NCBI RefSeq assembly: GCF_007827795.1
Contig: NZ_VITI01000002.1
Coordinates: 434,001-498,000 of the forward strand
Length of the DNA stretch: 64,000 bases
DNA from: Azospirillum brasilense
Lineage (GTDB): Bacteria; Pseudomonadota; Alphaproteobacteria; Azospirillales; Azospirillaceae
Reading direction: 5' to 3'
Shown here: piece by piece, positions 1-9,208 of the stretch
Numbering within the stretch: the first letter of the stretch is position 1
Layout: each line of letters opens with the position of its first letter
Translations under genes and position numbers: made by a program
The notes under the pieces: model-generated
Database searches by the model: none
The model's input: the letters and a program-made list of their open reading frames with translations, nothing else
What the model was told of the DNA's origin: nothing

Positions 1-188
1 CCACGGCGAACGAGGACGACCATGTGTTCGAGAAGAACGGCGTGAAGGTCGTCACCGACGACGCCTCGCTGGATCTGCTCGCCGGCTCCACCCTCGATTA
101 TGTCGAGGATCTGATGGGGGCCGCGTTCCAGATCAAGAACCCGAACGCCACGGCCTCCTGCGGCTGCGGCAACTCCTTCGCCGCCTGA
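1..188 (+). CDS. erpA: Iron-sulfur cluster insertion protein ErpA (3' part only)
   Basis: The reading frame is open from base 3 to the TGA at 186-188 and gives the last 61 residues of an A-type Fe-S carrier. The visible part has the typical ending NATASCGCGNSFAA, whose CxC pair is two of the three cluster-binding cysteines; the first cysteine would lie before the window. A-type carriers pass 4Fe-4S clusters to apo-enzymes in the cytoplasm. The xthA gene begins 45 bp downstream on the same strand. ErpA rather than IscA is inferred from the DHVFEKNGVKVV segment and the C-terminus; IscA/SufA is the alternative. Confidence 0.85.
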   Translation, partial: TANEDDHVFEKNGVKVVTDDASLDLLAGSTLDYVEDLMGAAFQIKNPNATASCGCGNSFAA

Positions 189-233
189 CGGTTCCTTTTT
201 TCCCTGGCCTTTGCCGAACAAGAAGAACACGAC

Positions 234-1019
234 GTGAAGATCGCCACCTGGAACGTCAATTCGGCGAAGGCCCGCCTTCCGCTGATCACCGACTGGCTGC
301 GCGCGGAGTCCCCGGACGTCGCGCTTCTGCAGGAGATCAAGTGCGAAACCGCGGCCTTCCCCCGCGCCGCCTTCGAGGACCTCGGCTATCACGTCACGCC
401 GGTGGGGCAGAAGTCCTACAACGGCGTGGCGTTCCTCTCCAAGGCGCTGCACGAGGACGTGCTGACCCGCCTGCCCGGAGAGCCGGAGGATGAGCAGGCC
501 CGCTATGTCGAGGCCACGGTGGGCGGTGTGCGCATCGCCTCGCTCTATCTGCCCAACGGCAACCCCCTCGGGACGGAGAAGTTCGCATACAAGCTCCGCT
601 GGATGGACCGGCTGCACGCCCACGCCCGCGGCCTGCTGGCACAGGAAATCCCCTTCGTGCTTGGCGGAGACTACAACATCATCCCGGAGCCGCGCGACGT
701 CTTCGACCCGGCGGCCTTCGCCGGCGACGCCCTGTTCCAGCCCGAATCGCGAGCGAAATTCCGCGCCTTGTTGAATCTGGGGCTGACCGAAGCCTACCGC
801 GCCCTTCACGACGACGACCACGCCTACACCTTCTGGGACTATCAGGCGGGCTGCTGGCCGCGGGATCTGGGGTTGCGCATCGACCATTTCCTGCTGTCCC
901 CGCAGGCCGCCGACCGTCTGGTGGAATGCCGCATCGACCGCCTCCCGCGCGGTGCGGAAAAAGCGTCCGACCACACGCCAGTCCTGCTCGACCTGTGCGA
1001 CGGATCAGACATTTCTTAA
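234..1019 (+). CDS. xthA: Exodeoxyribonuclease III
   Basis: This 261-residue protein belongs to the exonuclease/endonuclease/phosphatase superfamily (ExoIII, base-excision repair at AP sites, 3'-5' exonuclease, Mg-dependent). Family motifs are in order: N-terminal KIATWNVNSAK, LLQEIK with the metal-binding Glu at residue 34, the GGDYNIIP segment with Asp and Asn, LRIDHFLLS, and C-terminal SDHTPVLLDL with the catalytic His. Length matches the family (about 260-270). The start is GTG at 234, the only start that leaves the invariant N-terminal strand intact. It follows erpA by 45 bp and may be co-transcribed. Confidence 0.96.
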   Translation: MKIATWNVNSAKARLPLITDWLRAESPDVALLQEIKCETAAFPRAAFEDLGYHVTPVGQKSYNGVAFLSKALHEDVLTRLPGEPEDEQARYVEATVGGVRIASLYLPNGNPLGTEKFAYKLRWMDRLHAHARGLLAQEIPFVLGGDYNIIPEPRDVFDPAAFAGDALFQPESRAKFRALLNLGLTEAYRALHDDDHAYTFWDYQAGCWPRDLGLRIDHFLLSPQAADRLVECRIDRLPRGAEKASDHTPVLLDLCDGSDIS

Positions 1020-1092
1020 ATTTTTTCACGCATCCTCAAGACCGACTCGGAAACCGAGCGAGCGTCCATCCGCGGGGAGAGGCGGCAAGACG

Positions 1093-1665
1093 ATGGTCTG
1101 GGGACAGGACAGCGGCCGCAGGGCGATCGAAGAACTGCTGACGGCCATCGAGCAGCAGGCCGGCGAAGCGGTCTCACTGGGCGTGCGTGCACAGCGCGAT
1201 ATCCAGGAGGACCGTTTCTCCTCGTTCCTTGGCTTCCGCCGGAAGGTGGAGGAGGTGCGCGCCCTCGTCACCCTGACGGAAGAGCGCCTGACGACCGTCG
1301 GCACGGCGAAGCTGTCCGACCTGCGCACGGAGTTCGAACGGATCGACCTTCTCCTGACCGGCCTGCTGGCCCGCGCCACCCGGAACTATTTCGAACGGAT
1401 GCGGGACGATCAGGCGCTCCCCATCGGCGCCCGCGAACTGTTCGAGCCGGAGTTGAAGATCATCGAGGAGATGCGCAGCAAGCTGGAGCGCCCACACTAC
1501 GCGGGCCGCGTTTCGGCCACGGTGATCGACGATCTGGAGGCGACCGGCGTCATGATCCGCAAGGTCCTCAACCGAGCCCCCAGCCTGCCCGATTTCTCCG
1601 ACTCCCCGAGGCCTCCGAAGCCGACGAAGCGGCTGTCGAACCTGGGCCGCCCGATCCGGATGTGA
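1093..1665 (+). CDS. Hypothetical helical protein, 190 aa
   Basis: I do not recognise this family. Translation from ATG 1093 gives MVWGQDSGRRAIEELL and a mostly alpha-helical protein rich in Arg, Glu and Leu. Heptad-like stretches suggest a coiled coil over roughly residues 10-95, followed by a proline-rich tail (SPRPPKPTKR). There is no signal peptide, membrane segment or cysteine cluster. The frame stays open upstream to about 952, but that part overlaps the end of xthA and reads as low-complexity Arg/Ser/Pro, so the internal ATG is preferred. It lies 73 bp after xthA and 206 bp before a tRNA gene. Confidence 0.7.
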   Translation: MVWGQDSGRRAIEELLTAIEQQAGEAVSLGVRAQRDIQEDRFSSFLGFRRKVEEVRALVTLTEERLTTVGTAKLSDLRTEFERIDLLLTGLLARATRNYFERMRDDQALPIGARELFEPELKIIEEMRSKLERPHYAGRVSATVIDDLEATGVMIRKVLNRAPSLPDFSDSPRPPKPTKRLSNLGRPIRM

Positions 1666-1871
1666 CTTCCCCACGTTGAACCAAGACGGCCCCCGCGCGA
1701 CGAGCATCAAAAGCGAGTTGACCGAGGAACGGGGACACGGCATGTTCCCCCCGCTTCTGATCCCCGGTGAGGAGATAGCCTGAAATCGGGCGCCAATTTC
1801 GGGGATCAGGGTGGGGACCAGAGAGCGATGGTTCCCAGACGCGCAAGGCAAAGCCCTTGAAAGCGTTGATT

Positions 1872-1961
1872 GGATGGGTGGCCGAGCGGTTTAAGGCTCC
1901 AGTCTTGAAAACTGGCGTGGGGGTAACTCCACCGTGGGTTCGAATCCCACCCCATCCGCCA
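1872..1961 (+). tRNA. tRNA-Ser (anticodon UGA)
   Basis: Ninety bases fold as a class II tRNA. The acceptor stem pairs GGATGGG (1872-1878) with CCCATCC (1951-1957), then discriminator G and an encoded CCA at 1959-1961. The anticodon stem CCAGT/ACTGG encloses CTTGAAA, giving anticodon TGA, and a long variable arm precedes the T arm GTGGG-TTCGAAT-CCCAC. The long variable arm and G73 agree with serine. No integrase or duplicated 3' end was seen next to it. Confidence 0.97.
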
Positions 1962-2164
1962 ATTCTCCCTTGCAGCAAACTCAGGCCACCGTCCTATCGT
2001 TGAAAATCCCCTTGTTTTCGACAAACCTCACTTGTATTGGCCCCTTTTTTTCAGTTGGGTTGGCGCACGCTACCCGTCGATCCAGGTTCATTCGGAAATC
2101 CATACGGTTGTAATGTTTCCTTCAAGGCTTTGTGCTTCTCTGGAGCAATGGTCGTGGAGGCCGC

Positions 2165-3061
2165 ATGCGGATTTTGGTGGTGGACGATTCGCGCATGGCG
2201 CGCACGGTGCTGTGCCAGCAGCTTGAAGGCTTTGGCCATCAGACGGCCTTTGCCGAAAGCGGCCAGGCAGCCTTGGCCCGCTGCCGCGACGAGCCCATCG
2301 ACATCGCGCTCGTCGATTTCCGTGTCGGCGAGACGGAGGGAGTGGAGGTGTGCTGGCACCTGCGCGCGGCGCAGCGGGAACGGCACCTCTACCTTATGTT
2401 GATGATCCCCGGCAGCATCACAAACCAGTTCTTCGAAGTCGTGGAGAACGGCGCCGATGAATTCCTGCGCAAACCGCTGGACCTCACGTGGCTTCGCGCC
2501 CGTCTGCTCGCCGCCTCGCGCGTGGTTGACATGCAGCGCCAGTTGGAACGGCTCGCCACCACCGATTCGCTGACCGGGGCGCTGAACCGTGGACGCTTCA
2601 TGGCGCGGGCCGCCGACGAGGTGGCGCGGGCGCAGCGCAACGGCCAACCGCTGTCAGCGATCATGCTGGACATCGACCATTTCAAGAAGGTCAACGACAC
2701 CTACGGTCACGCCACCGGGGACGAGGCCATCCGCACCGTGGTCCGCGTCTGCCGGTCCATGGTGCGCGGCGCGGATGTCCTGGGCCGGCTGGGCGGCGAG
2801 GAATTCGCCATCCTGCTGCCCGAGACGCCGCCACAAGGGGCGGCGCTGCTGGCGGAACGGCTGCGCCGCGCGCTGGCCGAAACCGACGTGCGAATCGCCA
2901 ACGGCGCCGGGTCCGTCCTCACCTTCACGGTCAGCATCGGCGTCAGTGCGCTGAGACCGGGTGAGAACGGAGTCGCCGCGGTGCTGGCGCGGGCGGACGA
3001 GGCGCTGTACCGCGCGAAGAATGGCGGCCGCAACCGGGTGGTGTGCGACGCGGTGCCGTAA
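2165..3061 (+). CDS. Receiver-GGDEF diguanylate cyclase
   Basis: This 298-residue response regulator makes c-di-GMP from GTP. An N-terminal receiver (about 1-120) starts RILVVDDSR, with phospho-acceptor Asp51 in LVDF and Lys103 in RKPLD. A GGDEF domain (about 130-298) has TDSLTGALNRGRF, the metal-binding MLDIDHFKKVND and the active GGEEF signature at 210-214. RGAD at 201-204, five residues before it, is the inhibitory RxxD I-site, so product feedback is expected. ATG 2165 directly precedes the first receiver strand; an in-frame start at 2132 would add 11 unlikely residues. It stands alone, convergent with the leuD-like gene 15 bp away; no partner kinase is adjacent. Confidence 0.94.
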   Translation: MRILVVDDSRMARTVLCQQLEGFGHQTAFAESGQAALARCRDEPIDIALVDFRVGETEGVEVCWHLRAAQRERHLYLMLMIPGSITNQFFEVVENGADEFLRKPLDLTWLRARLLAASRVVDMQRQLERLATTDSLTGALNRGRFMARAADEVARAQRNGQPLSAIMLDIDHFKKVNDTYGHATGDEAIRTVVRVCRSMVRGADVLGRLGGEEFAILLPETPPQGAALLAERLRRALAETDVRIANGAGSVLTFTVSIGVSALRPGENGVAAVLARADEALYRAKNGGRNRVVCDAVP

Positions 3062-3076
3062 TCCGGCATAACGCCG

Positions 3077-3673
3077 TCAAGTTCCCGGCATCAGCCAAGG
3101 CCGCGCTTCCTCATCCGCGCGATCGAAGGCGTCGATGGCGTCTTGGTAACGCAGCGTCAGAGCCACGTCGTCGAGGCCTTCGATCAGGCATTCCTTCTTG
3201 AACGGGTCGATGGCGAAGGGCCGCGGCTGGCCGTCCGGACCGGTTAGAGTCTGGGCCGGCAGGTCCACGGTGACGGCGGCGCCCGGCGTCTCCTGCAATT
3301 GACGGCGCAGTTCCGCCACCGTCTCTTCCGGCAGGGTGATGGTCAGCAGGCCGTTCTTGGCGGCGTTGGCGGCGAAGATGTCGCCGAAGCTGGGAGCGAC
3401 GACGCAGCGGAACCCGCCGTCCACCAGCGCGTAGACCGCCCCCTCCCGCGATGACCCGCAGCCGAAATTGCGGTCGGTCACCAGCACGCGCGCCCCGGCA
3501 TAGGCCGGGTCGTCCAGCGGAAAGCCGGGCTTGCGCTCGTCGTGAAGCAGGAAATTGCCGTAGCCGGCGCTGCGCGGCTTCTTCAGGAAGCGGGCGGGGA
3601 GCAACTGGTCGGTGTCGATGTTGGCGATGTCGAGCGGCACCGCCGGAGCGGTCAGCGTGACGAAGGGGTCCAT
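3077..3673 (-). CDS. leuD: LeuD-like small subunit of an aconitase-family hydro-lyase
   Basis: The 198-residue protein has the swivelling small-subunit fold of 3-isopropylmalate dehydratase: N-terminal LDIANIDTDQLLPARFLKK, then RNFGCGSSREGAVYALVDGG and the PFKKECLIEGLDDVALTL ending, matching bacterial LeuD in length. LeuD-type subunits supply substrate-recognition residues to a LeuC-type Fe-S subunit. It is the last gene of the 13-gene leftward operon, two bases after the leuC-like stop. Among dehydrogenase, imidase-like and lyase genes with a catabolic importer, a role in leucine synthesis is doubtful. A maleate, citraconate or dimethylmaleate hydratase is my inference; true isopropylmalate isomerase remains possible. 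Confidence 0.85.
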   Translation of the reverse strand: MDPFVTLTAPAVPLDIANIDTDQLLPARFLKKPRSAGYGNFLLHDERKPGFPLDDPAYAGARVLVTDRNFGCGSSREGAVYALVDGGFRCVVAPSFGDIFAANAAKNGLLTITLPEETVAELRRQLQETPGAAVTVDLPAQTLTGPDGQPRPFAIDPFKKECLIEGLDDVALTLRYQDAIDAFDRADEEARPWLMPGT

Positions 3674-3675
3674 CC

Positions 3676-5082
3676 TTACGAAGCTCCCAGCTTGCGGACA
3701 TCGGTGAGTTTGCCGGTCACGGCGGCGGCGGCGGCCATCGCCGGGCTCATCAGATGCGTGCGCGCGTTCGGCCCCTGCCGGCCGGGGAAGTTGCGGTTGG
3801 TGGTCGAGGCGCAGCGCTCCCCCGCCGGGACGAGGTCGCCGTTGATGCCGACGCACATCGAACAGCCGGGCTCGCCCCATTCCAGACCGGCGTCGGTGAA
3901 GACGCGGTCCAGCCCCTCCGCCTCCGCCTGACGGCGCACCGGAACCGATCCCGGAACCACCAGCCCCGGCACCATGGCGCGGCGGCCGCGCAGCACGGCG
4001 GCGGCGGCGCGCAGATCCTCCAGCCGGGCGTTGGTGCAGGACCCGATGAAGACTCGGTCGATCCCGACGTCCTCCAGCCGCGTGCCGGGGATCAGACCCA
4101 TGTAGTCGAGCATTTTGCGCATCTGGCCGGCGCGCACCGGGTCGCTCTCGGCGCCGGGATCGGGAACCGCGCCGGTGACCGGAACCGCGGTTTCCGGGCT
4201 GGTGCCCCAGGTGACGGAGGGGGCGATGACGGCGGCGTCGAGTGACACCTCGCGGTCGAAGTCGGCGTCCGGGTCGCTGGGCAGGGTCCGCCACTGCGCG
4301 ACGGCACGGTCGAACAATTCCCCCTTGGGAGCGTAATTCCGCCCCTCGATCCAGGAGAAAGTGGTGTCGTCGGGGGCGATCATGCCGGCCCGCGCCCCCG
4401 CCTCGATCGACATGTTGCAGACGGTCAGCCGGCCTTCCATCGACAGGGCGCGGATGGCGCTGCCGGCGTATTCGATGACGTGGCCGGCCGCCCCGTCGGC
4501 GCCGATGAAGCCGATCACCGCCAGGATCAGGTCCTTGGCCGTCACATGCGCGCCCAGCACCCCGTCGATGGTGACGCGCATGGTCCTGGGCCGGCGCTGC
4601 CACAGCGTCTGGGTCGCCAGCACATGCGAGACCTCGGTGGCGCCGATGCCGAAGGCGAGCGCCCCGAAGGCGCCGTGGGTGGAGGTGTGGCTGTCGCCGC
4701 AGACGATGGTCAGGCCCGGCAGAGTCAGCCCCTGTTCCGGCGCCAGCACATGAACGATGCCCTGCGCCGGGTCGTGCAGACCGAAATGGCGCAGACCGTG
4801 ACGCCCGGCGTTGGCCTCCAGCATCGTCACCATGTTGGCGATTTCGGGGTCGGCGATCGGCGTGGCGCGGCTGTGCGAGGGCACATAATGGTCGGCGACG
4901 GCGAAGGTCAGCTCCGGCCGGCGCACCGGGCGTTTGGCGTGGTCGATCATGCCGAAGGCGTGGAACGAGCCCTCGTGCAGGAAATGGCGGTCGATGGCGA
5001 GCAGTGCCTGCCCGTCCGGCCGGGTCGCCACCAGATGGGCGTCCCAGACCTTGTCGAACAGGCTGCGGGGGTGCTGCGTCAT
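3676..5082 (-). CDS. leuC: LeuC-like large subunit of an aconitase-family hydro-lyase
   Basis: This 468-residue protein has all 4Fe-4S ligands of the family: Cys349 in [10 protein letters not shown] and Cys407/Cys410 in PGCSMCVG, at the spacing of E. coli LeuC. It also carries [21 protein letters not shown]. With the LeuD-like subunit it should add or remove water on a substituted malate/maleate. Its start overlaps the FAD-dehydrogenase stop by 4 bp, so it is translationally coupled to catabolic genes instead of leuB or leuA. Substrate is inferred only; overall sequence is typical enough that isopropylmalate dehydratase is the default label. Confidence 0.88.
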   Translation of the reverse strand: MTQHPRSLFDKVWDAHLVATRPDGQALLAIDRHFLHEGSFHAFGMIDHAKRPVRRPELTFAVADHYVPSHSRATPIADPEIANMVTMLEANAGRHGLRHFGLHDPAQGIVHVLAPEQGLTLPGLTIVCGDSHTSTHGAFGALAFGIGATEVSHVLATQTLWQRRPRTMRVTIDGVLGAHVTAKDLILAVIGFIGADGAAGHVIEYAGSAIRALSMEGRLTVCNMSIEAGARAGMIAPDDTTFSWIEGRNYAPKGELFDRAVAQWRTLPSDPDADFDREVSLDAAVIAPSVTWGTSPETAVPVTGAVPDPGAESDPVRAGQMRKMLDYMGLIPGTRLEDVGIDRVFIGSCTNARLEDLRAAAAVLRGRRAMVPGLVVPGSVPVRRQAEAEGLDRVFTDAGLEWGEPGCSMCVGINGDLVPAGERCASTTNRNFPGRQGPNARTHLMSPAMAAAAAVTGKLTDVRKLGAS

Positions 5083-6503
5083 TGGTTGCCTTCCTCCTTC
5101 ACCGAATCTGCGGCCACGGAGTCTGCGGCGGCGGCCCCGGCGATGCGCCCCAGCGCCACCGCGGTCAGCAGCCCGTTGCCGGACAGATAGCCGGACGCCT
5201 TCGCTCCCGACACGCCGCAGGCGGCCCCGCCGGCGGCGTAGAGGTTGGGCAGCGGACCACCCTGCCCGTCCAAGACGCGAGCGTCGTCATCGACAACCAG
5301 CCCGCCCTGGGTGTGGAACAGGGCGCCGGTGACTCGGACCGCACGGAAGGGTGCGACCAGCGGCGCCGAGCCGGCGAAATCCCGGCCGAAGCCATCGTTC
5401 CCCCCCTCGACCTTCAACCGGTCGACCTCGGCCAGCGTGGCGGCCAGCGCCGCCGCGTCGATCTTCAGCTGACGGGCGAGGTCCGCCGGATCGTCGGCGC
5501 CGAGCACCGCGCCCATCGCCTCGGCCTGCCGGAAATCCTCGAACTGGCGGGCGACGGCGGCGATGCGCTCGTCGAAGACGGTCCAGGCGATGCCGTCGGG
5601 CTGGCGCAGCACGACGGCGGCCTGCTCCGAATAGCCCTGCGCCTCGTTGGAGAAGCGCTTGCCCTCGGTGTTCACCTGCACGCCGCCTTCGGTGACCGTC
5701 GCCCAGGTGACGAGGATGCCGGCGGGATGGGCGACCGAGCCGTGGCCCTGGTGCCCCGACAGGTGCCGCGTCGCCGCCCCCAGCGCCTCGCCCCAGAGCA
5801 GCGCGTCGCCTTGATTGCCGGGATGGCCGAAATAGAGCGCGTCGGCCAGTTCCGGGACATGGCGCTCGACCAGGGCCCTGTTGCCGCCATAGCCGTTGCA
5901 GGCGAGGATCAGCGCCGCGCAGCCGACCCGCTCGACGCTGCCGTCGGGCCGGGTCACTTCCACGCCGCGGACACGCGGGCCTTCGGCGTAGAGCGCGGTC
6001 ACATGCGCCTCGCACAGCACGTCGATGCCGGCGGCTTCCACGGCGCCGCGCAGCCGGTCGATCAGTTCGGCCCCCGACCGGCTGGGCAGCCCGTGCATGC
6101 GCCGGGCGCTGTGGCCGGGATAGGTGAAGTTGTCGACCACCGAGAACGGCAGGCCGTAGCGGTCGGCCAACCATTCCAGCGCCGGGCCGACCGCAAGGGC
6201 GACGCGGGACACGTCCGCCGGGTCGGGCTCCCCTTTCGCCTTGGCGATGATGTCGGCGGCGAAGAGTTCCGCGCTGTCCTCGATCCCGGCGGCGCGCTGC
6301 CAGCGGGTGCCCGGCGCCGGGATCAGGCCGGCCGACAGGGCGGTGGAGCCCTGGGGCAGCGCGTCGCGCTCCAGCACCAGCACCTCCGACCCGCGCTCGT
6401 GGGCGGCGAGCGCGGCGATCATCCCGGCCGCCCCGCCGCCGATCACGACGACGGGCACCGTGAATTCGAACGTCACGCCCTCGCCGGGCAGGATGCGGCT
6501 CAT
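5079..6503 (-). CDS. FAD-dependent dehydrogenase of the fumarate reductase/succinate dehydrogenase flavoprotein family
   Basis: The 474-residue protein begins with a dinucleotide-binding fold ([10 protein letters not shown], about residues 22-31) and [15 protein letters not shown], the Ser/Thr-rich FAD phosphate loop of FrdA/SdhA-like enzymes. It ends with [16 protein letters not shown] and [18 protein letters not shown], the C-terminal FAD-binding part. A capping domain lies near 240-370. Relatives oxidise or reduce an alpha,beta C-C bond (fumarate reductase, tricarballylate dehydrogenase, ketosteroid dehydrogenase). It lacks a signal peptide and covalent-flavin motif, so it is soluble and cytoplasmic. 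It overlaps both neighbours by 4 bp. In this operon it could desaturate a succinate-type intermediate before the LeuCD-like hydratase; that step is inferred. Confidence 0.85.
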   Translation of the reverse strand: MSRILPGEGVTFEFTVPVVVIGGGAAGMIAALAAHERGSEVLVLERDALPQGSTALSAGLIPAPGTRWQRAAGIEDSAELFAADIIAKAKGEPDPADVSRVALAVGPALEWLADRYGLPFSVVDNFTYPGHSARRMHGLPSRSGAELIDRLRGAVEAAGIDVLCEAHVTALYAEGPRVRGVEVTRPDGSVERVGCAALILACNGYGGNRALVERHVPELADALYFGHPGNQGDALLWGEALGAATRHLSGHQGHGSVAHPAGILVTWATVTEGGVQVNTEGKRFSNEAQGYSEQAAVVLRQPDGIAWTVFDERIAAVARQFEDFRQAEAMGAVLGADDPADLARQLKIDAAALAATLAEVDRLKVEGGNDGFGRDFAGSAPLVAPFRAVRVTGALFHTQGGLVVDDDARVLDGQGGPLPNLYAAGGAACGVSGAKASGYLSGNGLLTAVALGRIAGAAAADSVAADSVKEEGNQ

Positions 6504-7114
6504 GGCGCGGACAGCTCCTCCAGCATCGTCGCGACCGTCGCCACGCGGCAGACCGGGCGCAGGGCGGCGACCGAGACGTCATGGACCTGCGGCGTGAAGG
6601 CGGCGCAGCCGTCCTCCAGCAGGATGGTGTCGAAGTCGCGGACATGGGCGTCGCGGACGGTGGAGGCAACGCCGCCGTTGGTGACGATGCCGCAGACCAG
6701 CAGCCGCTCCACGCCACATTTGCGCAGCACCCACTCCAGCCGCGACATGTAGAAGGCGGAATAGGCGATCTTCTCCACCTCGACATCGACGGGCTGGAGC
6801 GTGTCCACCGTGCGGTGCCCCCAGCCGCCCGGCTGGAAGTCGCCCTTGGTCAGGAAGGGACGCAGCGCCTTCAGGTGGGGGGAGATCATCGGCTCGCCGC
6901 CGCGGCCGGGAACCAGGGTGAAGTTGGTCGAGATCACCCAGCCGCCGCGCGACCGCAACAGGTCGGCCAGCGGCTTCACCCGCTCCGGCAGGGCCAGGAT
7001 TTCCGGCGCCGTCTGCCCGGCGCGGCCATAGGCCCCCTCGGCGTGCAGGAAATCGTTCTGCAGGTCGCAGACCAGCAGCGCGGTGCGCTCCATAGGAATC
7101 GCCGCGGCGCTCAT
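6500..7114 (-). CDS. Isochorismatase-fold hydrolase lacking the catalytic Cys
   Basis: The 204-residue protein has the isochorismatase/cysteine-hydrolase fold: TALLVCDLQNDF with catalytic-type Asp17, a candidate Lys115, and the C-terminal loop CGIVTNGGVASTVRDA. In amidases of this family (nicotinamidase, N-carbamoylsarcosine amidase, maleamate amidase) that loop reads T-D/N-x-C-V; here Gly148 replaces the nucleophilic Cys, as in EntB and PhzD, which cleave a vinyl ether. The usual amidase call is therefore uncertain. ATG 7112-7114 overlaps the hyuA stop by 4 bp; an upstream extension would run inside hyuA. The gene overlaps the FAD-dehydrogenase start likewise. Confidence 0.85.
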   Translation of the reverse strand: MSAAAIPMERTALLVCDLQNDFLHAEGAYGRAGQTAPEILALPERVKPLADLLRSRGGWVISTNFTLVPGRGGEPMISPHLKALRPFLTKGDFQPGGWGHRTVDTLQPVDVEVEKIAYSAFYMSRLEWVLRKCGVERLLVCGIVTNGGVASTVRDAHVRDFDTILLEDGCAAFTPQVHDVSVAALRPVCRVATVATMLEELSAP

Positions 7115-9189
7115 CGGGCGCTCCTTTCCACGATGACGTTGCCGAAGCCATCGACGCGGGCGCTCAGGTCGGGATCGATGACGGTGGTGGCGTCGGGCTG
7201 CTCCAGGATCGCCGGTCCCTGGATATGCGCGCCGACCGGCAGGTCGAGGCGGTTGTAGACCGCCGTCTCGTGCCACGCCCCGTCGAACCACACAGGCCGC
7301 GCGCCGGCACGGGCGCCCTCCACCGTCGTGCCGGCGGCCGGGGCCAGCGCGGCGAGGTCGAAATGCGGGCGACGGCCGATGGCGGCGGTGCGCAGGTTGA
7401 CGATCTTGGCGCCGACGCCCGGCAGCAGCCGGCTGAAGGACGCCTGATAGGCGCGCTCGAAGGCGGCGCGGATGGTCGCCTCGTCGATTCCGGTGGTGCC
7501 GTTCGCCACCGACAGCGGCAGCGGCACGGCGACCGTGTGGGTCTGGCCGATGTAGTGCATGTCGAGTTCGAAGACGAGGTCGATGCGCTCGACGCTGAGG
7601 CCGGCGGACTCCACGACGGCGCGGGCGGCGGTCGCCTCCTCCACCATGCGGCGGTCGAGCGACGCGGCGTCGATGCCGGCCAGCGGCAGGTTGACCGTCT
7701 GCACCTGATCGTGGCGGATGTCTGCGATGACGCAGCCGAGCGCCGAGGTCACGCCGGGGAAGCGCGGCACCAGCGCCGCCTTCAGCCCGACCTCCTTGAT
7801 CAGCGCGCCGACATGCAGCGCGCCGCCGCCGCCGAAGGGCACCGCGGCGAACTTGGCCGGGTCGTGCCCGCGCTCGATGGAGACGAGGCGGATGGCGCCA
7901 GCCATCTTGCTGTTGGCGATGCGCACCACCGCCTCCGCCGCCGCCATGACGTCGAGGCCCAGCGGCTCGGCGACGTGGGTGGCGATGGCGGTGCGGGCGG
8001 CGTCGACGTCCAGCCGGGAGAGCTTGCCGCCGATCGGCCGCTCCGCGTTGATGCGGCCGAGCAGCACGTTGGCGTCGGTCAGCGTCGGGCGGGTGTTGCC
8101 CTGGCCGTAGCAGACCGGCCCCGGCCGCGAGCCGGCGCTCTCCGGCCCGACCTGGAGCATGCCGCCAGGATCAACCCCGGCGATGGAGCCGCCGCCGGCG
8201 CCGATGGTGGTGATCTCGATCATCGGCGTGCGCACGACCAGACCGAAGTCGATGGTGGTCTGGGCGGCCAGCATGGTCTGCCCCTCCACCACCAGCGACA
8301 CGTCGAAGCTGGTGCCGCCGAGGTCGCCGGTGATGACGTTGGGGAAGCCCGCCGCCTTGGAAATCGCCGCCGCGGCGATGACGCCGGCCGCCGGTCCGGA
8401 CAGGGCGGTGCGCACCGGCAGGCGCCGCGCGGTGTCGGTGGACATGACGCCGCCGTTCGACTGCACGATGTGGAAGCGCCCGCCGAACCCTTCCCCCGCC
8501 AGCGCGTTGTCGAGCTTGGCGAGGTAGCTGCCAACCACCGGCTGGAGATAGGCGTTGAGCGCGGTGGTCGAGGTGCGCTCGAACTCGCGGATCTCCGGCA
8601 GGATGCGCGATGAGCATTCGAGGTTGGCGTTGGGCCAGACCTCGCGCGCCGCCTCCAGCGCCGCCAGCTCGTTGGCCGGGTTGGCGTAGGCGTTGATGAA
8701 GACGATGGCGAGCGCCTCCGCCCCCATCGCGGCCAGACGGCGGGCGGCGGCGCGCACCTCCTCCGGATCGACGGCGGCGCGGACGGTGCCATCGGCCAGC
8801 GTGCGCTCCGCCACCTCCAGCCGCAGATCGCGGTCGACCACGGGGACGAAGTCGCCCCACAGGCCCCAGGTCTGGCGGCGGTCGCGGCGGCGCATCTCCA
8901 GCACGTCGCGGAAGCCGGCGGTGGTGATCAGCCCGACCTTGGCGCCCTTGCGCTCCAGCAGCGCGTTGGTGCCGACCGTGGTGCCGTGGACGATGGAGCC
9001 CAACTCGGCGACCGGGCCGAAGCTCTGCAGGCCGGCGAGGAAGCCGACCGCCTCGTCGCCGCGGTTGGACGGGACCTTGGCGGTGCGGAAGCTGCCGCGC
9101 GCCTCGTCGTAATGGAACAGGTCGGTGAAGGTGCCGCCGACATCGACGCCGACGATCGCGCCACCGGGGATAGAATTGCTCGTGCTCAT
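7111..9189 (-). CDS. hyuA: Hydantoinase/oxoprolinase subunit A (HyuA family)
   Basis: This 692-residue protein opens with IVGVDVGGTFTD (about 12-23), the ATP-phosphate loop of the ASKHA-fold HyuA family, followed by VHGTTVGTNALLERKGA and, mid-protein, QSNGGVMS and TGDLGGTSFDVSLV. Hydant_A_N (about 12-185), Hydantoinase_A (about 200-490) and the C-terminal domain are all present. With HyuB it forms ATP-dependent enzymes that open cyclic amides (5-oxoproline, N-methylhydantoin, caprolactam) or carboxylate ketones (acetone, acetophenone). The start lies 19 bp after hyuB. A cyclic imide or lactam substrate is my inference from the operon. Confidence 0.92.
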   Translation of the reverse strand: MSTSNSIPGGAIVGVDVGGTFTDLFHYDEARGSFRTAKVPSNRGDEAVGFLAGLQSFGPVAELGSIVHGTTVGTNALLERKGAKVGLITTAGFRDVLEMRRRDRRQTWGLWGDFVPVVDRDLRLEVAERTLADGTVRAAVDPEEVRAAARRLAAMGAEALAIVFINAYANPANELAALEAAREVWPNANLECSSRILPEIREFERTSTTALNAYLQPVVGSYLAKLDNALAGEGFGGRFHIVQSNGGVMSTDTARRLPVRTALSGPAAGVIAAAAISKAAGFPNVITGDLGGTSFDVSLVVEGQTMLAAQTTIDFGLVVRTPMIEITTIGAGGGSIAGVDPGGMLQVGPESAGSRPGPVCYGQGNTRPTLTDANVLLGRINAERPIGGKLSRLDVDAARTAIATHVAEPLGLDVMAAAEAVVRIANSKMAGAIRLVSIERGHDPAKFAAVPFGGGGALHVGALIKEVGLKAALVPRFPGVTSALGCVIADIRHDQVQTVNLPLAGIDAASLDRRMVEEATAARAVVESAGLSVERIDLVFELDMHYIGQTHTVAVPLPLSVANGTTGIDEATIRAAFERAYQASFSRLLPGVGAKIVNLRTAAIGRRPHFDLAALAPAAGTTVEGARAGARPVWFDGAWHETAVYNRLDLPVGAHIQGPAILEQPDATTVIDPDLSARVDGFGNVIVERSAR

Positions 9190-9208
9190 GGTCTTGGTCC
9201 CGGATTCG

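Noticed and set aside
1872-1961. tRNA-Ser as an integration site for a genomic island
   Set aside because: No integrase, no repeated 3' tRNA end and no shift in composition on either side.
3077-5082. Housekeeping leucine-biosynthesis leuCD
   Set aside because: Not excluded by sequence, but no leuA/leuB nearby and translational coupling to catabolic and importer genes make this the weaker reading.
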